A stretch of DNA of 64,000 nucleotides from Streptomyces albogriseolus (GTDB lineage: Bacteria; Actinomycetota; Actinomycetes; Streptomycetales; Streptomycetaceae): contig BMVA01000009.1 in assembly GCA_014650475.1 (NCBI GenBank), positions 124,001 through 188,000 of the forward strand, given 5' to 3'. The notes below the pieces were generated by a model. The model was given only the letters and a program-made list of their open reading frames with translations, did no database searches and was not told the DNA's origin. Of this stretch, positions 32,821-41,210 are shown piece by piece (the first letter of the stretch is position 1; each line of letters starts with the position of its first letter). Position numbers and translations under genes: made by a program.

Positions 32821-33966
32821 TCATCGCGCCTGCTCCGGCCGCAGATGTGCCGACGCGCGGGTGAGGGTGCGGGAGGCGTGCACGAGCAGGGTCAGGGCAC
32901 CCGCCCCGCAGGTCAGGACGGGTACGGCGGTGGGGCCCCAGGCGGCGGTGAGGGCCTCCACCGGTGCGCCCAGTGCGCCGCAGCCGGGCAGCCGGGCCGC
33001 GAAGACGGTGGCGGGCGCGAGCACCTGGGCGGCCGCGGTGAGCACGAGGATGACGCGCGGGGCGTGGGTGAACCCGTGCACGGTGAGGAGGCGGGCGACG
33101 AAGAGGAGGGCGGCCAGGGCGAGGACCGCCGGGGAGACGGGCTCCGTGTCGAGGAACGGCGCGCACAGGGCGACGAGCGCGGCCACCGTTCCCAGGAACA
33201 GGGCGACGGCGCCCAGCAGCACGGGCCGGACCGAGGCGGCGAAGTCCTCCAGACCGCGGCTGGTGGCGAGCTTGCGGCGCGCATGGGTGAGGAAGAGACC
33301 GGCCGTCCAGGTGGCGGGCGCGACGGCGAGCGTGAGGGCCAGGAGCGGCGCGAGGGACAGGGGCCAGTCGCCGCCCGCGGTGCCGTCGGGCAGTCCGTCG
33401 GGGCCGCCGGCGATCGCGGTGCGCAGCAGGCCGTCGCCCAGCACGGCGTAGGCGAGCAGCCAGCAGGTCCAGGAGCCGGTGGCCGACCGGGAGGCGAGGT
33501 GGTCGGGGAGGGCCAGCGGTCCACGGCGCAGCGCGGCGCGCAGGGCGAGGGCGACGGCGAGCACGCCGGCGGCCGCCGCGTACAGGCGGGTCTGGCCGTG
33601 GGTGCGGGTCAGGGCGATCAGCGAGGCGGCGCACAGCGCGCCGGGCAGCAGCGGGAGCAGGAGCACGGTGACGGACCGGCGGCCGCCTCCCTCGCGGGCC
33701 GGGGTATCGGGTGCGGCGGGTCCGTCGGTCGCCGCGTCGGCGTCGCGCGGGACGCGGGCGTAGAGCTCCTCCGCGAGGGAGAAGACGTCGCGGTGGCGGA
33801 AGCGGGCGGCGGTCCGGTCGGTGATGCCGTGGGCCTCCAGGCCCGCCGCGATCTCCAGGGGGTCCACGGCGCGTTCGCACAGCTCGCGGTGGCGGTGCAG
33901 CAGCACCTTGACCGGGTCGGCCGCGCCGGGGGCGGCGCCGCGGTCGAGTTCGCTCAGGTCGGTCAT
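32821..33966 (-). CDS. Polytopic membrane protein of PelF-like cluster
   Basis: 381 residues from ATG 33966, which overlaps the glycosyltransferase stop (ATGA). Residues 1-90 are cytoplasmic and helical (HRHRELCERAVDPLEIAAGL); after that come about ten hydrophobic segments, e.g. LLLPLLPGALCAASLIALT, LLALTLAVAPATWTAGLF and VILVLTAAAQVLAPATVFAA. No transporter family is recognised; too short and divergent to call PelG. Translational coupling to the PelF-like enzyme suggests a partner in polymer synthesis or export (inference). Confidence 0.7.
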   Translation of the reverse strand: MTDLSELDRGAAPGAADPVKVLLHRHRELCERAVDPLEIAAGLEAHGITDRTAARFRHRDVFSLAEELYARVPRDADAATDGPAAPDTPAREGGGRRSVTVLLLPLLPGALCAASLIALTRTHGQTRLYAAAAGVLAVALALRAALRRGPLALPDHLASRSATGSWTCWLLAYAVLGDGLLRTAIAGGPDGLPDGTAGGDWPLSLAPLLALTLAVAPATWTAGLFLTHARRKLATSRGLEDFAASVRPVLLGAVALFLGTVAALVALCAPFLDTEPVSPAVLALAALLFVARLLTVHGFTHAPRVILVLTAAAQVLAPATVFAARLPGCGALGAPVEALTAAWGPTAVPVLTCGAGALTLLVHASRTLTRASAHLRPEQAR

Positions 33967-35684
33967 CGGACGGTCTCCGTGACGGGTTCCGGCGTCTCCA
34001 CGGCCCAGGTGGGGACGGCGCGGGGGGTGGGTTCGGTCCAGTGGCCCGGGACATGGGCCTCGGCGGGCGCGGCGAAGGGCTGCATGTCTCCGGCGCCGTC
34101 GAGGACGGGCCGGCGTACGGGGGTCCGGGCGACGGTCTCGAGGTAGAGGCCGTGGAACGCCGCGACGTTCTGCTCGACGCTGAACAGTTCCAGCGCCCGG
34201 GCGCGCGCGGCCGCTCCGAGGCGTGCACGGCGCTCGGGGTCGCGCAGCAGCGAGACGCACGCCTCGGCGAGCGCCCGCGGATTACGCGGCGGTACGACGA
34301 GACCGGTGCCGCCGATCACCTCGACGACCGCGCCGACGTCCGTGGAGACCGTCGCGCGTCCGCAGAACATCGCCTCGATCAGCCCGGCCGGGAACCCCTC
34401 GACGACGCTGGAGAGCACGGTGACGGTCGCGCCGGCGTGAACGTCGGCGGTGGTCTCCGCGCCGGGACCGCCGAGTTGCTCGAAGGACACCGGGTTCCGC
34501 CCGACGGCGTGCGGGCCGTCGGCCTCGTCCGGGAAGAGCTGTGCGGCCAGGGCCCTGCAGTGGCCGAGGTAGGCCTCGCCCTCCGGTGCCGAGGTGCGGC
34601 CGACGATGCGCAGCCGGGTCCCGGGCTCGGCCGCGCGGACCTCCGCGAAGGCGTGCAGCAGGGAGACCAGGTCCTTGGCGGGCTCCACCCGGCCGATCCA
34701 GACGAGGGTGTGCGGGTCGGTGCGCTCCCGCTTCCCCCGCTTGTCCCGCTCCTCGCGCGTCTCCCGGTCCCCCGGTCGGTCCTCGCCGACGCGCGCGAAG
34801 GGCGCGGCGTCGAGGCCCGGGTAGATGGTGCGCAGCTTGGCCCGGTCGGCGCCGCAGCGCTCCTGCCAGCGGCGGGCATGGGCGTTGCCGGGGACGAGGT
34901 AGGAGGCGGTGCGGTAGGTCTCGGCGGTCAGCAGGCCATGGAAGGCGGCGAGCAGGGTCCGTGCGGGGGGCGAGGCGTCGGGGCGCGTGAGGTAGTGCGT
35001 GCGCAGGCGCACGCCGTACTCGGTGACCAGGAGCGGGACGCCGAAGAAGTGGCGGGCGAGCAGGCCCGGGAGCGCGGCGACGCCGCCGGACGCGGCGTGG
35101 CAGAGGTCCACGGCGCCGAGGCCGTCCTCCTCGTACCAGTCGAGCGAGAGGGGGCGCAGGGCGCGCTCCAGTTGGCCGGCGACGGTCAGCAGATCGGGGA
35201 CGCGGGCCTCGCGCGCGGCGCGGCGGGCTCCGGGCGCGCGACAGGCGTGCTCCAGGGCGCGCACGGCCTGCTCGGAGCGCAGCGTGGCGACCAGTCCGCC
35301 CTCGTCGCGGGCGAGCTCGGCGAGCCCGTGGAGGGCGTTGGCGAAACGGTCCGCCTCGGCGGCGCCGGGCTTCTCGGCGGCGCCGGGCTCCGCGGCGGTG
35401 CAGAGCGCGGCGGCCAGTTCGCCGTAGTGCTCGGTGAAACGCCGGCGTGCGCGACGGCCGTGGACCGCCCCGTCCTCCTCGGCGGCCCACAGCGGCGCCG
35501 TGCGCACCCGCGCGACCTGGGGCGGCAGCTCGACCCAGCCCGCGTCCTCCTGGGCCTGGCCGTTGCTGAACGCGTAGACGTCGAACTCGTGTCGGTCGAG
35601 CCCGCGCACCAGGCGGTCGCACCACACCCCGCCCTCACCGCCCACATACGGATAGCCACCCTCCGTAAGCAGTCCGATGCGCAC
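33963..35684 (-). CDS. GT4 glycosyltransferase, PelF-like (DUF3492 N-domain)
   Basis: 573 residues from GTG 35684. The N-terminus MRIGLLTEGGYPYVGGEGGV and following DUF3492-type region identify the PelF subgroup of GT4. The GT-B donor domain has HTLVWIGRVEPAKDLVSLLH and the acidic VLSSVVEGFPAGLIEAMFCG (EX7E) near residue 460. PelF makes the Pel backbone from UDP-GalNAc/GlcNAc. First gene of the cluster: membrane protein, epimerase and spherulin-like gene follow on the same strand. A Pro/Glu tail of about 50 residues is at the C-terminus. Confidence 0.85.
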   Translation of the reverse strand: MRIGLLTEGGYPYVGGEGGVWCDRLVRGLDRHEFDVYAFSNGQAQEDAGWVELPPQVARVRTAPLWAAEEDGAVHGRRARRRFTEHYGELAAALCTAAEPGAAEKPGAAEADRFANALHGLAELARDEGGLVATLRSEQAVRALEHACRAPGARRAAREARVPDLLTVAGQLERALRPLSLDWYEEDGLGAVDLCHAASGGVAALPGLLARHFFGVPLLVTEYGVRLRTHYLTRPDASPPARTLLAAFHGLLTAETYRTASYLVPGNAHARRWQERCGADRAKLRTIYPGLDAAPFARVGEDRPGDRETREERDKRGKRERTDPHTLVWIGRVEPAKDLVSLLHAFAEVRAAEPGTRLRIVGRTSAPEGEAYLGHCRALAAQLFPDEADGPHAVGRNPVSFEQLGGPGAETTADVHAGATVTVLSSVVEGFPAGLIEAMFCGRATVSTDVGAVVEVIGGTGLVVPPRNPRALAEACVSLLRDPERRARLGAAARARALELFSVEQNVAAFHGLYLETVARTPVRRPVLDGAGDMQPFAAPAEAHVPGHWTEPTPRAVPTWAVETPEPVTETVR

Positions 35685-35762
35685 GTGTGCACCCCCGTTC
35701 TCCCGTCGGGAGCCGCCGTTGGCCCGGCGGCTCGCAGCGGGACGAACGTATGCGGACGGGAC

Positions 35763-35796
35763 GGTGGCGTGATGGACGGTTGTCCATCACGCCACC
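35763..35796. terminator. 15-bp stem-loop between DUF3152 gene and pelF-like gene
   Basis: Perfect arms GGTGGCGTGATGGAC (35763-35777) and its complement (35782-35796), GGTT loop, followed on the plus strand by AAAA. It may end the DUF3152 transcript (stop at 35877) or act as an operator for the pelF-like promoter, since it lies 79 bp upstream of that start. Confidence 0.6.
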
Positions 35797-35876
35797 AAAA
35801 GGGGTGAACGGGCGTAACTTTCCCGCGCGGATCGCGTTTGCCGTGCTGCGGCCTGCGCGCCGGGGGATCGGGCGCT

Positions 35877-37580
35877 CTAGCCCTTGGGGTAGGGCCAGGG
35901 GTTGGGTCGGCAGCTGATCCCGCCGTACTCGAGGAACTTGGTCTGCTGCTGCATCACCGGGGCCAGGTCGCCGTCCTTGTCACAGGTGACGTGGTTGTGG
36001 CCGAGGCGGTGGCCGATCTCGTGGTTGATCAGCATCTGGCGGTAGGCGAACATCTTGTCGCCGTACGTCTCGGCGCCCTGCGCCCAGCGGTAGGCGTTGA
36101 TCAGCACCCGCTCGGTGGCCGCGGAGTCGCAGGAGACGTTGTCCTCGGTGGTGTCCAGGCCCGACTTGGCGCACCAGTCGGCGGTCGTCTCGGGGCTGGC
36201 CAGGGTGATCACGAACTCGGCGTCGCCGGACTCGATCCGCTCGAAGGTGAGGCCGTCGTGCGCCCAGCTCCGTCTGTCGTTGAGCGTCCGGTGCACGGCC
36301 TCGGCGAACAGCGCACCGTCCAGGTCGAGCCCGCGCTCCACGTCCACCCGGTAGGTGATCTTCCGTCCCTTGCCGGGCGCCCTGTCGATCCCCTTGACGG
36401 CGTAGAACTTCCCCGTGCCGGCGCGCGTGGCGGCCGGCGGGAACTTCCGGTCCATCTGCTGCTCGTACGTGAGCGGCTTCGCCGTGGGCGCCCCGGGCGT
36501 CGCCCGGTCGTCCCCGCGCGAGGTGGAGTCGCGCACGTCGCGCGCCTGCTCGCCGGCGGACTGCGACTGGACGCTCGGGCTGTCGGGCCCGTCGGCGACC
36601 TGCCCGGCGACGACGACGGCCAGCACGGTGGTGACGGCGGCTGCCGCCATGCCGGTGAACGCACGCCCCTTGCCGCCCCTGGTCTGCGCGGGGACGCCCG
36701 TCGGCGGCTCGTCGTCGACGACGCCGGTGCCGGTGTCCGAAGGGACGCCGGTGGCCGGGGCGTTGTCCCAGTCGGTGACGGTGGCGTAGGGGTCCGCAGG
36801 GCGGCGGGTCACGGGCTTGCGCGGGGTGAAGAGGTCGTCGCTCTCGTCGAACGCCTCCACGTAGTCCCGGCGCGGTCCCTCCACAGGCGCCTGCCGCTGC
36901 CTCGGCAGGGGCACGCCCCGCCCGGCGGCCGGCGCGCCGTGCCCGGCGCCGGCGGCGGAACGTCCGTGCAGGGTCCCCCAGCCGCCCCCGTCGTCCGGCT
37001 GCTCGGGGTGCCCGCCCCGGACCCGGGGGGTGCCGTGCGCGGGAGTGCCGTTCGCGTAACGCGGGACGCCGTTCGGAGGGGTTCGGTCCCCGAATCCGGG
37101 GACACCGTGTGCGGGAGTTCCGTCGCCGGGGCGAGGTGCGCCCTGCGCGGGAGTTCCGTTCCCGTAGCGCGGGAAGCCGTGTGCCGGAGTCCCCTCGCCG
37201 TACTGCGGGACACCGCGCGGAGGGGTTCCGTCCCCGTACCGGGGGACGCCCCGCGGAGGGGTTCCGTCGCCGTACCGAGGCGCACCCTGCGCGGGATCGC
37301 CGTACCGGGGGACACCGCGCGCCGGGGTCCCGTTCCGCTGCCGGCCGTCCGGCACGGGCGGTGCGCCCGGCGCCCCGTACCCGTGCACCGGGGTGCCGTG
37401 CGGAGGCGTGCCGTGCGGCGGAGTGTCCTGCGTCTGCTGCTGTGGCCGCGCCGCGCCCTGGCCTGCGTCCCAGCGGTCGTCGTACCGCGCCTCGGGCGCG
37501 TCGCGCACACCCCGTGCGGCGGCGGTGGTGTCCGCGGTGTCGCCCTTGGGGGCGGGCCCGCGACGGCTGTGGCGTCCCAC
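35877..37580 (-). CDS. DUF3152 protein, membrane-anchored putative metzincin protease
   Basis: 567 residues from ATG 37580. Residues 1-320 are cytoplasmic and Pro/Gly-rich, with nine 12-residue GTPxxGxPRYGD-type repeats (84-187). One TM segment lies around residue 335 (AAAAVTTVLAVVVAGQVA), followed by an outside DUF3152 domain. It carries HEIGHRLGHNH at residues 520-530, a full metzincin HExxHxxGxxH, with Met542 (PVM) downstream as a candidate Met-turn and two flanking cysteines. Equivalent to mycobacterial Rv3207c. Protease activity is inferred from the motif. Confidence 0.85.
   Translation of the reverse strand: MGRHSRRGPAPKGDTADTTAAARGVRDAPEARYDDRWDAGQGAARPQQQTQDTPPHGTPPHGTPVHGYGAPGAPPVPDGRQRNGTPARGVPRYGDPAQGAPRYGDGTPPRGVPRYGDGTPPRGVPQYGEGTPAHGFPRYGNGTPAQGAPRPGDGTPAHGVPGFGDRTPPNGVPRYANGTPAHGTPRVRGGHPEQPDDGGGWGTLHGRSAAGAGHGAPAAGRGVPLPRQRQAPVEGPRRDYVEAFDESDDLFTPRKPVTRRPADPYATVTDWDNAPATGVPSDTGTGVVDDEPPTGVPAQTRGGKGRAFTGMAAAAVTTVLAVVVAGQVADGPDSPSVQSQSAGEQARDVRDSTSRGDDRATPGAPTAKPLTYEQQMDRKFPPAATRAGTGKFYAVKGIDRAPGKGRKITYRVDVERGLDLDGALFAEAVHRTLNDRRSWAHDGLTFERIESGDAEFVITLASPETTADWCAKSGLDTTEDNVSCDSAATERVLINAYRWAQGAETYGDKMFAYRQMLINHEIGHRLGHNHVTCDKDGDLAPVMQQQTKFLEYGGISCRPNPWPYPKG
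37020..37331 (-). repeat. 36-bp tandem repeats in DUF3152 N-terminus
   Basis: About nine degenerate copies of a 36-bp unit (one copy shortened) encoding blocks such as GTPPRGVPRYGD and GTPAHGFPRYGN. Likely disordered and strain-variable. Confidence 0.8.
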
Positions 37581-37588
37581 GTCGCGCC

Positions 37589-38647
37589 TCAGCCCCTCGT
37601 CGTCTCGGTCGTGGCGGTCGGGCCGCCGGTGTCGGCGGACGGACCCGGATCGCCCTGTGCGTCCGGCTGCACAGTACCGCCCTCGGCCGCGGGGTCCGTC
37701 GCATGCCTCAGGAGTTCACGGAACGCCGACGCCACGGTTTCGGGATACTCCATCATCGCCACGTGACCCGCGTCCGGGAGTGTCACGAGCCGGGAGCCCC
37801 GGAAGGCGCGGGCGGCGCGCTGGGCCATGCGGAAGCCGACGAGCTGGTCGCGGCCGCCGTAGACGAGCAGGGTCGGTGCGAGCACCCGCTCGGCCTGACG
37901 CCACAGTCCGTGCTGGCCACCGAGCATGTAGGCGCTGACGAGCCCTCGCGCGGAGCGCGCCATCGCGTCCCAGAAGTACGGCAGCCGTTGCCGCCGCTCC
38001 ATCTCCTGCACGGCGTGCCGGAAACCTTCCGGCGTCACCTGTGAGGGGTCGCCGTAGCAGAGGTTCAGGACGCCGCGGACGCGCTGTTCGGCGGTCCACT
38101 CACGGGTGAGGCGGGTGAACAGAGGTGCGACGCCGGGCACGGCCAGCAGTCCGGTGGGGACGGCGGTGCGCTGCACGCGCAGTTCCGGCAGGGCCGGGGA
38201 GACGAGCGTGAGGGTGCGGACCAGGTCGGGGCGCACGGCGGCGACCCGGGTGACGACCGCGCCGCCGAGGGAGTTGCCGAAGAGGTGGACCGGTCCGCGG
38301 CCGGATGCCTCCAGACAGCGGATCACCGCGCGGGCGTGCGCGGTGATCGAGTAGTCGCCGTCGTCCGGGGGCGGGGAGTCGCCGAACCCGGGGAGGTCCA
38401 CGGCCTCGCTGTGGACGACGTCGTCCAGCAGGGCCATCAGCGGCGACCAGTTGAGTGACGAGCCGCCGAGCCCGTGGACGTGGAAGGCGGGCGGCAGTCC
38501 GTCGCGGGCCGGCGGCCGGAATCTGACCGTGAGCGTGGCGCCGGGCACCCGCACCGACCTCAGCCGCTCGCCCTCGGCCACCCTGACCGCAGCCGGCTCG
38601 GGCAGCACGCTGGTCGGCGGCACGGACGGCAGCTCGGTCGAAGACAT
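37589..38647 (-). CDS. Alpha/beta hydrolase
   Basis: 352 residues from ATG 38647. Oxyanion segment HVHGLGGSSLNW, nucleophile elbow HLFGNSLGGAVV, acid strand LLVYGGRDQLVG and histidine in LPDAGHVAMMEYPE give a complete Ser-Asp-His triad. Resembles the esterase/haloperoxidase-like group; substrate unknown. Its stop is only 8 bp before the DUF3152 start, so the two are one operon, as for neighbouring genes of mycobacterial Rv3207c. The C-terminal 35 residues are low-complexity. Confidence 0.88.
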   Translation of the reverse strand: MSSTELPSVPPTSVLPEPAAVRVAEGERLRSVRVPGATLTVRFRPPARDGLPPAFHVHGLGGSSLNWSPLMALLDDVVHSEAVDLPGFGDSPPPDDGDYSITAHARAVIRCLEASGRGPVHLFGNSLGGAVVTRVAAVRPDLVRTLTLVSPALPELRVQRTAVPTGLLAVPGVAPLFTRLTREWTAEQRVRGVLNLCYGDPSQVTPEGFRHAVQEMERRQRLPYFWDAMARSARGLVSAYMLGGQHGLWRQAERVLAPTLLVYGGRDQLVGFRMAQRAARAFRGSRLVTLPDAGHVAMMEYPETVASAFRELLRHATDPAAEGGTVQPDAQGDPGPSADTGGPTATTETTRG

Positions 38648-38898
38648 GCGGCAATGTTACGAGACGATCACACCGTGGTTCACGTGTTCGGCATCACAAG
38701 AATGCCGCACGCCCCCGTGCGCCGCCGTCGCGCTCCTTCCCTCCTCCCTCACGTCCCTGGCGCCGGGCGCGCGTCCGCGTCACGCTCCGGCCGTGGATCG
38801 CATGGCGCCGAAATCGGGTGTCTCCTAGGCTCGTACCGAGGGCACCCGTACGTGGCCCCTGCATGCCTCAGGGGCGTGACCAGGAAGGGAGCCCAGCG

Positions 38899-39126
38899 AT
38901 GGCCGTAGATCCGACCGACCCCGAGACGTTCGAGGAGGACGAGGACGTGCAGGAGGGCCTGGAGTACGACGTCGAGGCGCCGGAGGTCGACGCGGCCGAG
39001 CAGCAGACGGAGGTGCGGCCGGAGCAGGACGACCCGCTGGAGGAGGTCGACCCCGGCCGCGCGAACGAGGCGGACCTGGTGGAACAGGCGCGCGTCGTCT
39101 CGCTCGACGAGGACGACTACCGGTGA
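38899..39126 (+). CDS. Small highly acidic protein
   Basis: 75 residues from ATG 38899 with GGAAGGGAG upstream. More than one third Asp/Glu (FEEDEDVQEGLEYDVEAPEV), no cysteines, no hydrophobic segment; likely disordered. Ends VVSLDEDDYR. I know of no function; similar short acidic proteins are common in Streptomyces. Confidence 0.7.
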   Translation: MAVDPTDPETFEEDEDVQEGLEYDVEAPEVDAAEQQTEVRPEQDDPLEEVDPGRANEADLVEQARVVSLDEDDYR

Positions 39127-39323
39127 GGAGTGCGCCGACCGGGACGTCAGCTGTTCGGAAGGGGACGATTTTTGCCCGCTCTGACAGCTTCTGAAACCGT
39201 CCGTGCTGCTTCTTCCGCTGTCCGGTCCGTGAAATTCTGCACGTGCACCGCGCACATCAGGATTACCGAAAAGTACGATGGCGACGCGGCTGATCCCGCA
39301 TGTGGACGACAATGGGAGGCGGC

Positions 39324-39968
39324 GTGACAGCCATCGAGCAGACGGACGCGGTACGCCCGAGGGGTACACGCCTTCCGCGCCGTGCCCGGCGGAACCAGTT
39401 GCTGGGCGCCGCCCAGGAGGTCTTCGTCGCGCAGGGCTACCACGCGGCGGCGATGGACGACATCGCCGAGCGCGCGGGGGTCAGCAAGCCGGTGCTGTAC
39501 CAGCACTTCCCCGGCAAGCTCGACCTGTACCTGGCGCTGCTGGACCAGCACTGCGAGGCGCTGATCCAGTCGGTGCGGCACGCGCTGGCGTCGACCTCGG
39601 ACAACAAGCAGCGCGTGCGGGCGACCATGGACGCCTATTTCGCGTACGTCGAGGACGACGGCGGCGCCTTCCGCCTGGTCTTCGAGTCGGACCTGACGAA
39701 CGAGCCCGCCGTGCGCGAGCGCGTCGACAAGGTCACCAACGACTGCGCGGAGGCCATCTGCGACGTCATCGCCGAGGACACCGGCCTGTCGCGCGCGGAG
39801 TCGATGCTGCTGGCGTCGGGGCTCGGCGGGCTCGCGCAGGTGGTGGCGCGGTCCTGGCTGCACAGCGACCGCAGCGTGCCGCGCGACCAGGCGGTGCAGC
39901 TGCTGGCCTCGCTGGCGTGGCGGGGTATCGCCGGGTTCCCGCTGCACGGCACCGACCAGCAGCACTGA
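39324..39968 (+). CDS. TetR-family transcriptional regulator
   Basis: 214 residues from GTG 39324 (GGGAGGC upstream); an in-frame start at 39300 lacks a ribosome-binding site. N-terminal HTH: RRNQLLGAAQEVFVAQGYHA, MDDIAERAGVSKPVLYQHFPGKLDLYLALL. The C-terminal ligand domain is all-helical. Corresponds in position to Rv3208 of M. tuberculosis, next to DUF3107 as here. Target genes and ligand unknown; autoregulation or control of the DUF3107 gene is plausible. Confidence 0.9.
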   Translation: MTAIEQTDAVRPRGTRLPRRARRNQLLGAAQEVFVAQGYHAAAMDDIAERAGVSKPVLYQHFPGKLDLYLALLDQHCEALIQSVRHALASTSDNKQRVRATMDAYFAYVEDDGGAFRLVFESDLTNEPAVRERVDKVTNDCAEAICDVIAEDTGLSRAESMLLASGLGGLAQVVARSWLHSDRSVPRDQAVQLLASLAWRGIAGFPLHGTDQQH

Positions 39969-40113
39969 CGGCGGGGCCGGCGGTCGTTTGTTCCCGCCGG
40001 CTGTTCGCTGTTGGCGTGGCCGGGCGAAGCGTGCACATCCCCTCACCGGGCTAATGTGTGCAGGTACGGCGCGGAAGGTCGCGCACTTCACTGACCGTCG
40101 GAGGGACATAGCC

Positions 40114-40341
40114 GTGGAGGTCAAGATCGGCGTGCAGCACGCGCCCCGCGAGATCGTTCTGGAGAGCGGTCAGAGCGCCGAGGAGGTCGAGCGCGTGGTG
40201 GGCGAGGCGCTGGCCGGGAAGTCGCAGCTGCTGAGCCTCGTGGACGAGCACGGCCGCAAGATCCTGGTCCCGGCCGACCGTCTCGCCTACGTGGAGATCG
40301 GCGAGCCGGCCCCGCGCAAGGTGGGCTTCGGCGCGCTGTAG
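40114..40341 (+). CDS. DUF3107 protein (TB9.4-like)
   Basis: 75 residues from GTG 40114 with GGAGGG eight bases upstream. Matches the actinobacterial DUF3107 family: MEVKIGVQHAPREIVLESGQ ... HGRKILVPADRLAYVEIGEP. The ATP-binding role sometimes suggested for such proteins is not evident. Follows the TetR gene after 145 bp; the same pair occurs in mycobacteria. Confidence 0.9.
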   Translation: MEVKIGVQHAPREIVLESGQSAEEVERVVGEALAGKSQLLSLVDEHGRKILVPADRLAYVEIGEPAPRKVGFGAL

Positions 40342-40366
40342 GGCGGGCCGAGAGCGGTACGCGTAC

Positions 40367-40404
40367 GAGAGGGGCCCGGCGGTTCTCACCGCCGGGCCCC
40401 TCTC
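40367..40404 (+). terminator. Terminator after DUF3107 gene
   Basis: Perfect 16-bp stem (40367-40382 with 40389-40404), loop TTCTCA, 25 bp past the stop. Confidence 0.85.
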
Positions 40405-40439
40405 CGTGTCCGGTCTCCGTGTCCGGTTTCCGTGTCCGG
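40401..40439. repeat. 13-bp tandem repeat, three copies
   Basis: TCTCCGTGTCCGG twice and TTTCCGTGTCCGG once, head to tail, starting in the right arm of the terminator stem. A short slippage-prone array in noncoding DNA. Confidence 0.8.
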
Positions 40440-40575
40440 GGCGCGCCCCTCGGAAACCCCCGGACGGCCTACACGGGAGTCCCTGTGGGGAGGATTGGAT
40501 TCCGCAGGTCAGGGGTAAACCGGGACAGGACCAAGACATGGACGAGCAGGCCGGCCGTGTAGGAGGGACCCCGAC

Positions 40576-40842
40576 ATGCTTCTGGAAGCGATCAGCTCCG
40601 CGATTCTCGGCCTGGCCCTGGCCTGGGGGGCGTACCACCGCCTGTCCCACCGGCTTCCCCGGCGCGCCCTCGTGCTGGCGACCGGTGTGGCCGGGGCGCT
40701 GTTCGGCGCCTTCGTCATGAACACCGCGCTGGACGCGGGCAACCTGCTGACGATGCTGCTGGGTGCGGCGATCGTCTCGATCGCCTCCCTCTCCTTGCTG
40801 CTGCGCCCGGCGGGCAGACTCCACCACTCGGCCACGGCCTGA
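40576..40842 (+). CDS. Small two-to-three-helix membrane protein
   Basis: 88 residues from ATG 40576 with GGAGGG nine bases upstream. Hydrophobic segments: ISSAILGLALAWGAYHRL, ALVLATGVAGALFGAFVMNT and NLLTMLLGAAIVSIASLSLLL; basic C-terminal tail. Resembles small transglycosylase-associated/GlsB-like membrane proteins in size and layout, but the match is weak. Function unknown. Confidence 0.65.
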   Translation: MLLEAISSAILGLALAWGAYHRLSHRLPRRALVLATGVAGALFGAFVMNTALDAGNLLTMLLGAAIVSIASLSLLLRPAGRLHHSATA

Positions 40843-41210
40843 CCGCCCCACGGGGCGTTCGTCCACCTCTACGGCTGAGCACCGCCGGGCCACCACGGCT
40901 CCGGCCGCTCCCCCCTTGCCGCCGCAGGCGACCAACCGCCGTCCGCAGCCACCACGCCGGGCGGCCGTCCTGCCCGGGCCGGCCGCCGAGGCCATACGAC
41001 CCCGGCCGTCTCGGCCGCCGGCAACCGCCGGCCGCCCACCGGCCCGTCGGACGGTCAGACTGCCCCGGCCGGCCACCGAGGCCACGCGGCCCGGCTGCCC
41101 CCGGACGGCCGTCAGTCCCGGCCGCCCCGCCGACGCCCCCGTCGTCGGGGCGTGCCCGTGCTGCCTCCCCAGAGGCCGTCCGGCCGAGGCGGCCGGGCGG
41201 CAGACTGCCG
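40843..41210. other. 368-bp gene-free GC-rich region with diverged repeat
   Basis: No credible gene on either strand: open frames here are Pro/Arg/Ala low-complexity without ribosome-binding sites. Two similar segments around 40970-41006 and 41060-41097 share the core GGCCGGCC[GA]CCGAGGCCA, suggesting an old duplication. No promoter or perfect hairpin recognised. Confidence 0.5.

Noticed and set aside
37020-37331. 36-bp repeats considered as a CRISPR-like array
   Set aside because: Units are contiguous without spacers and keep a reading frame; no cas genes nearby.
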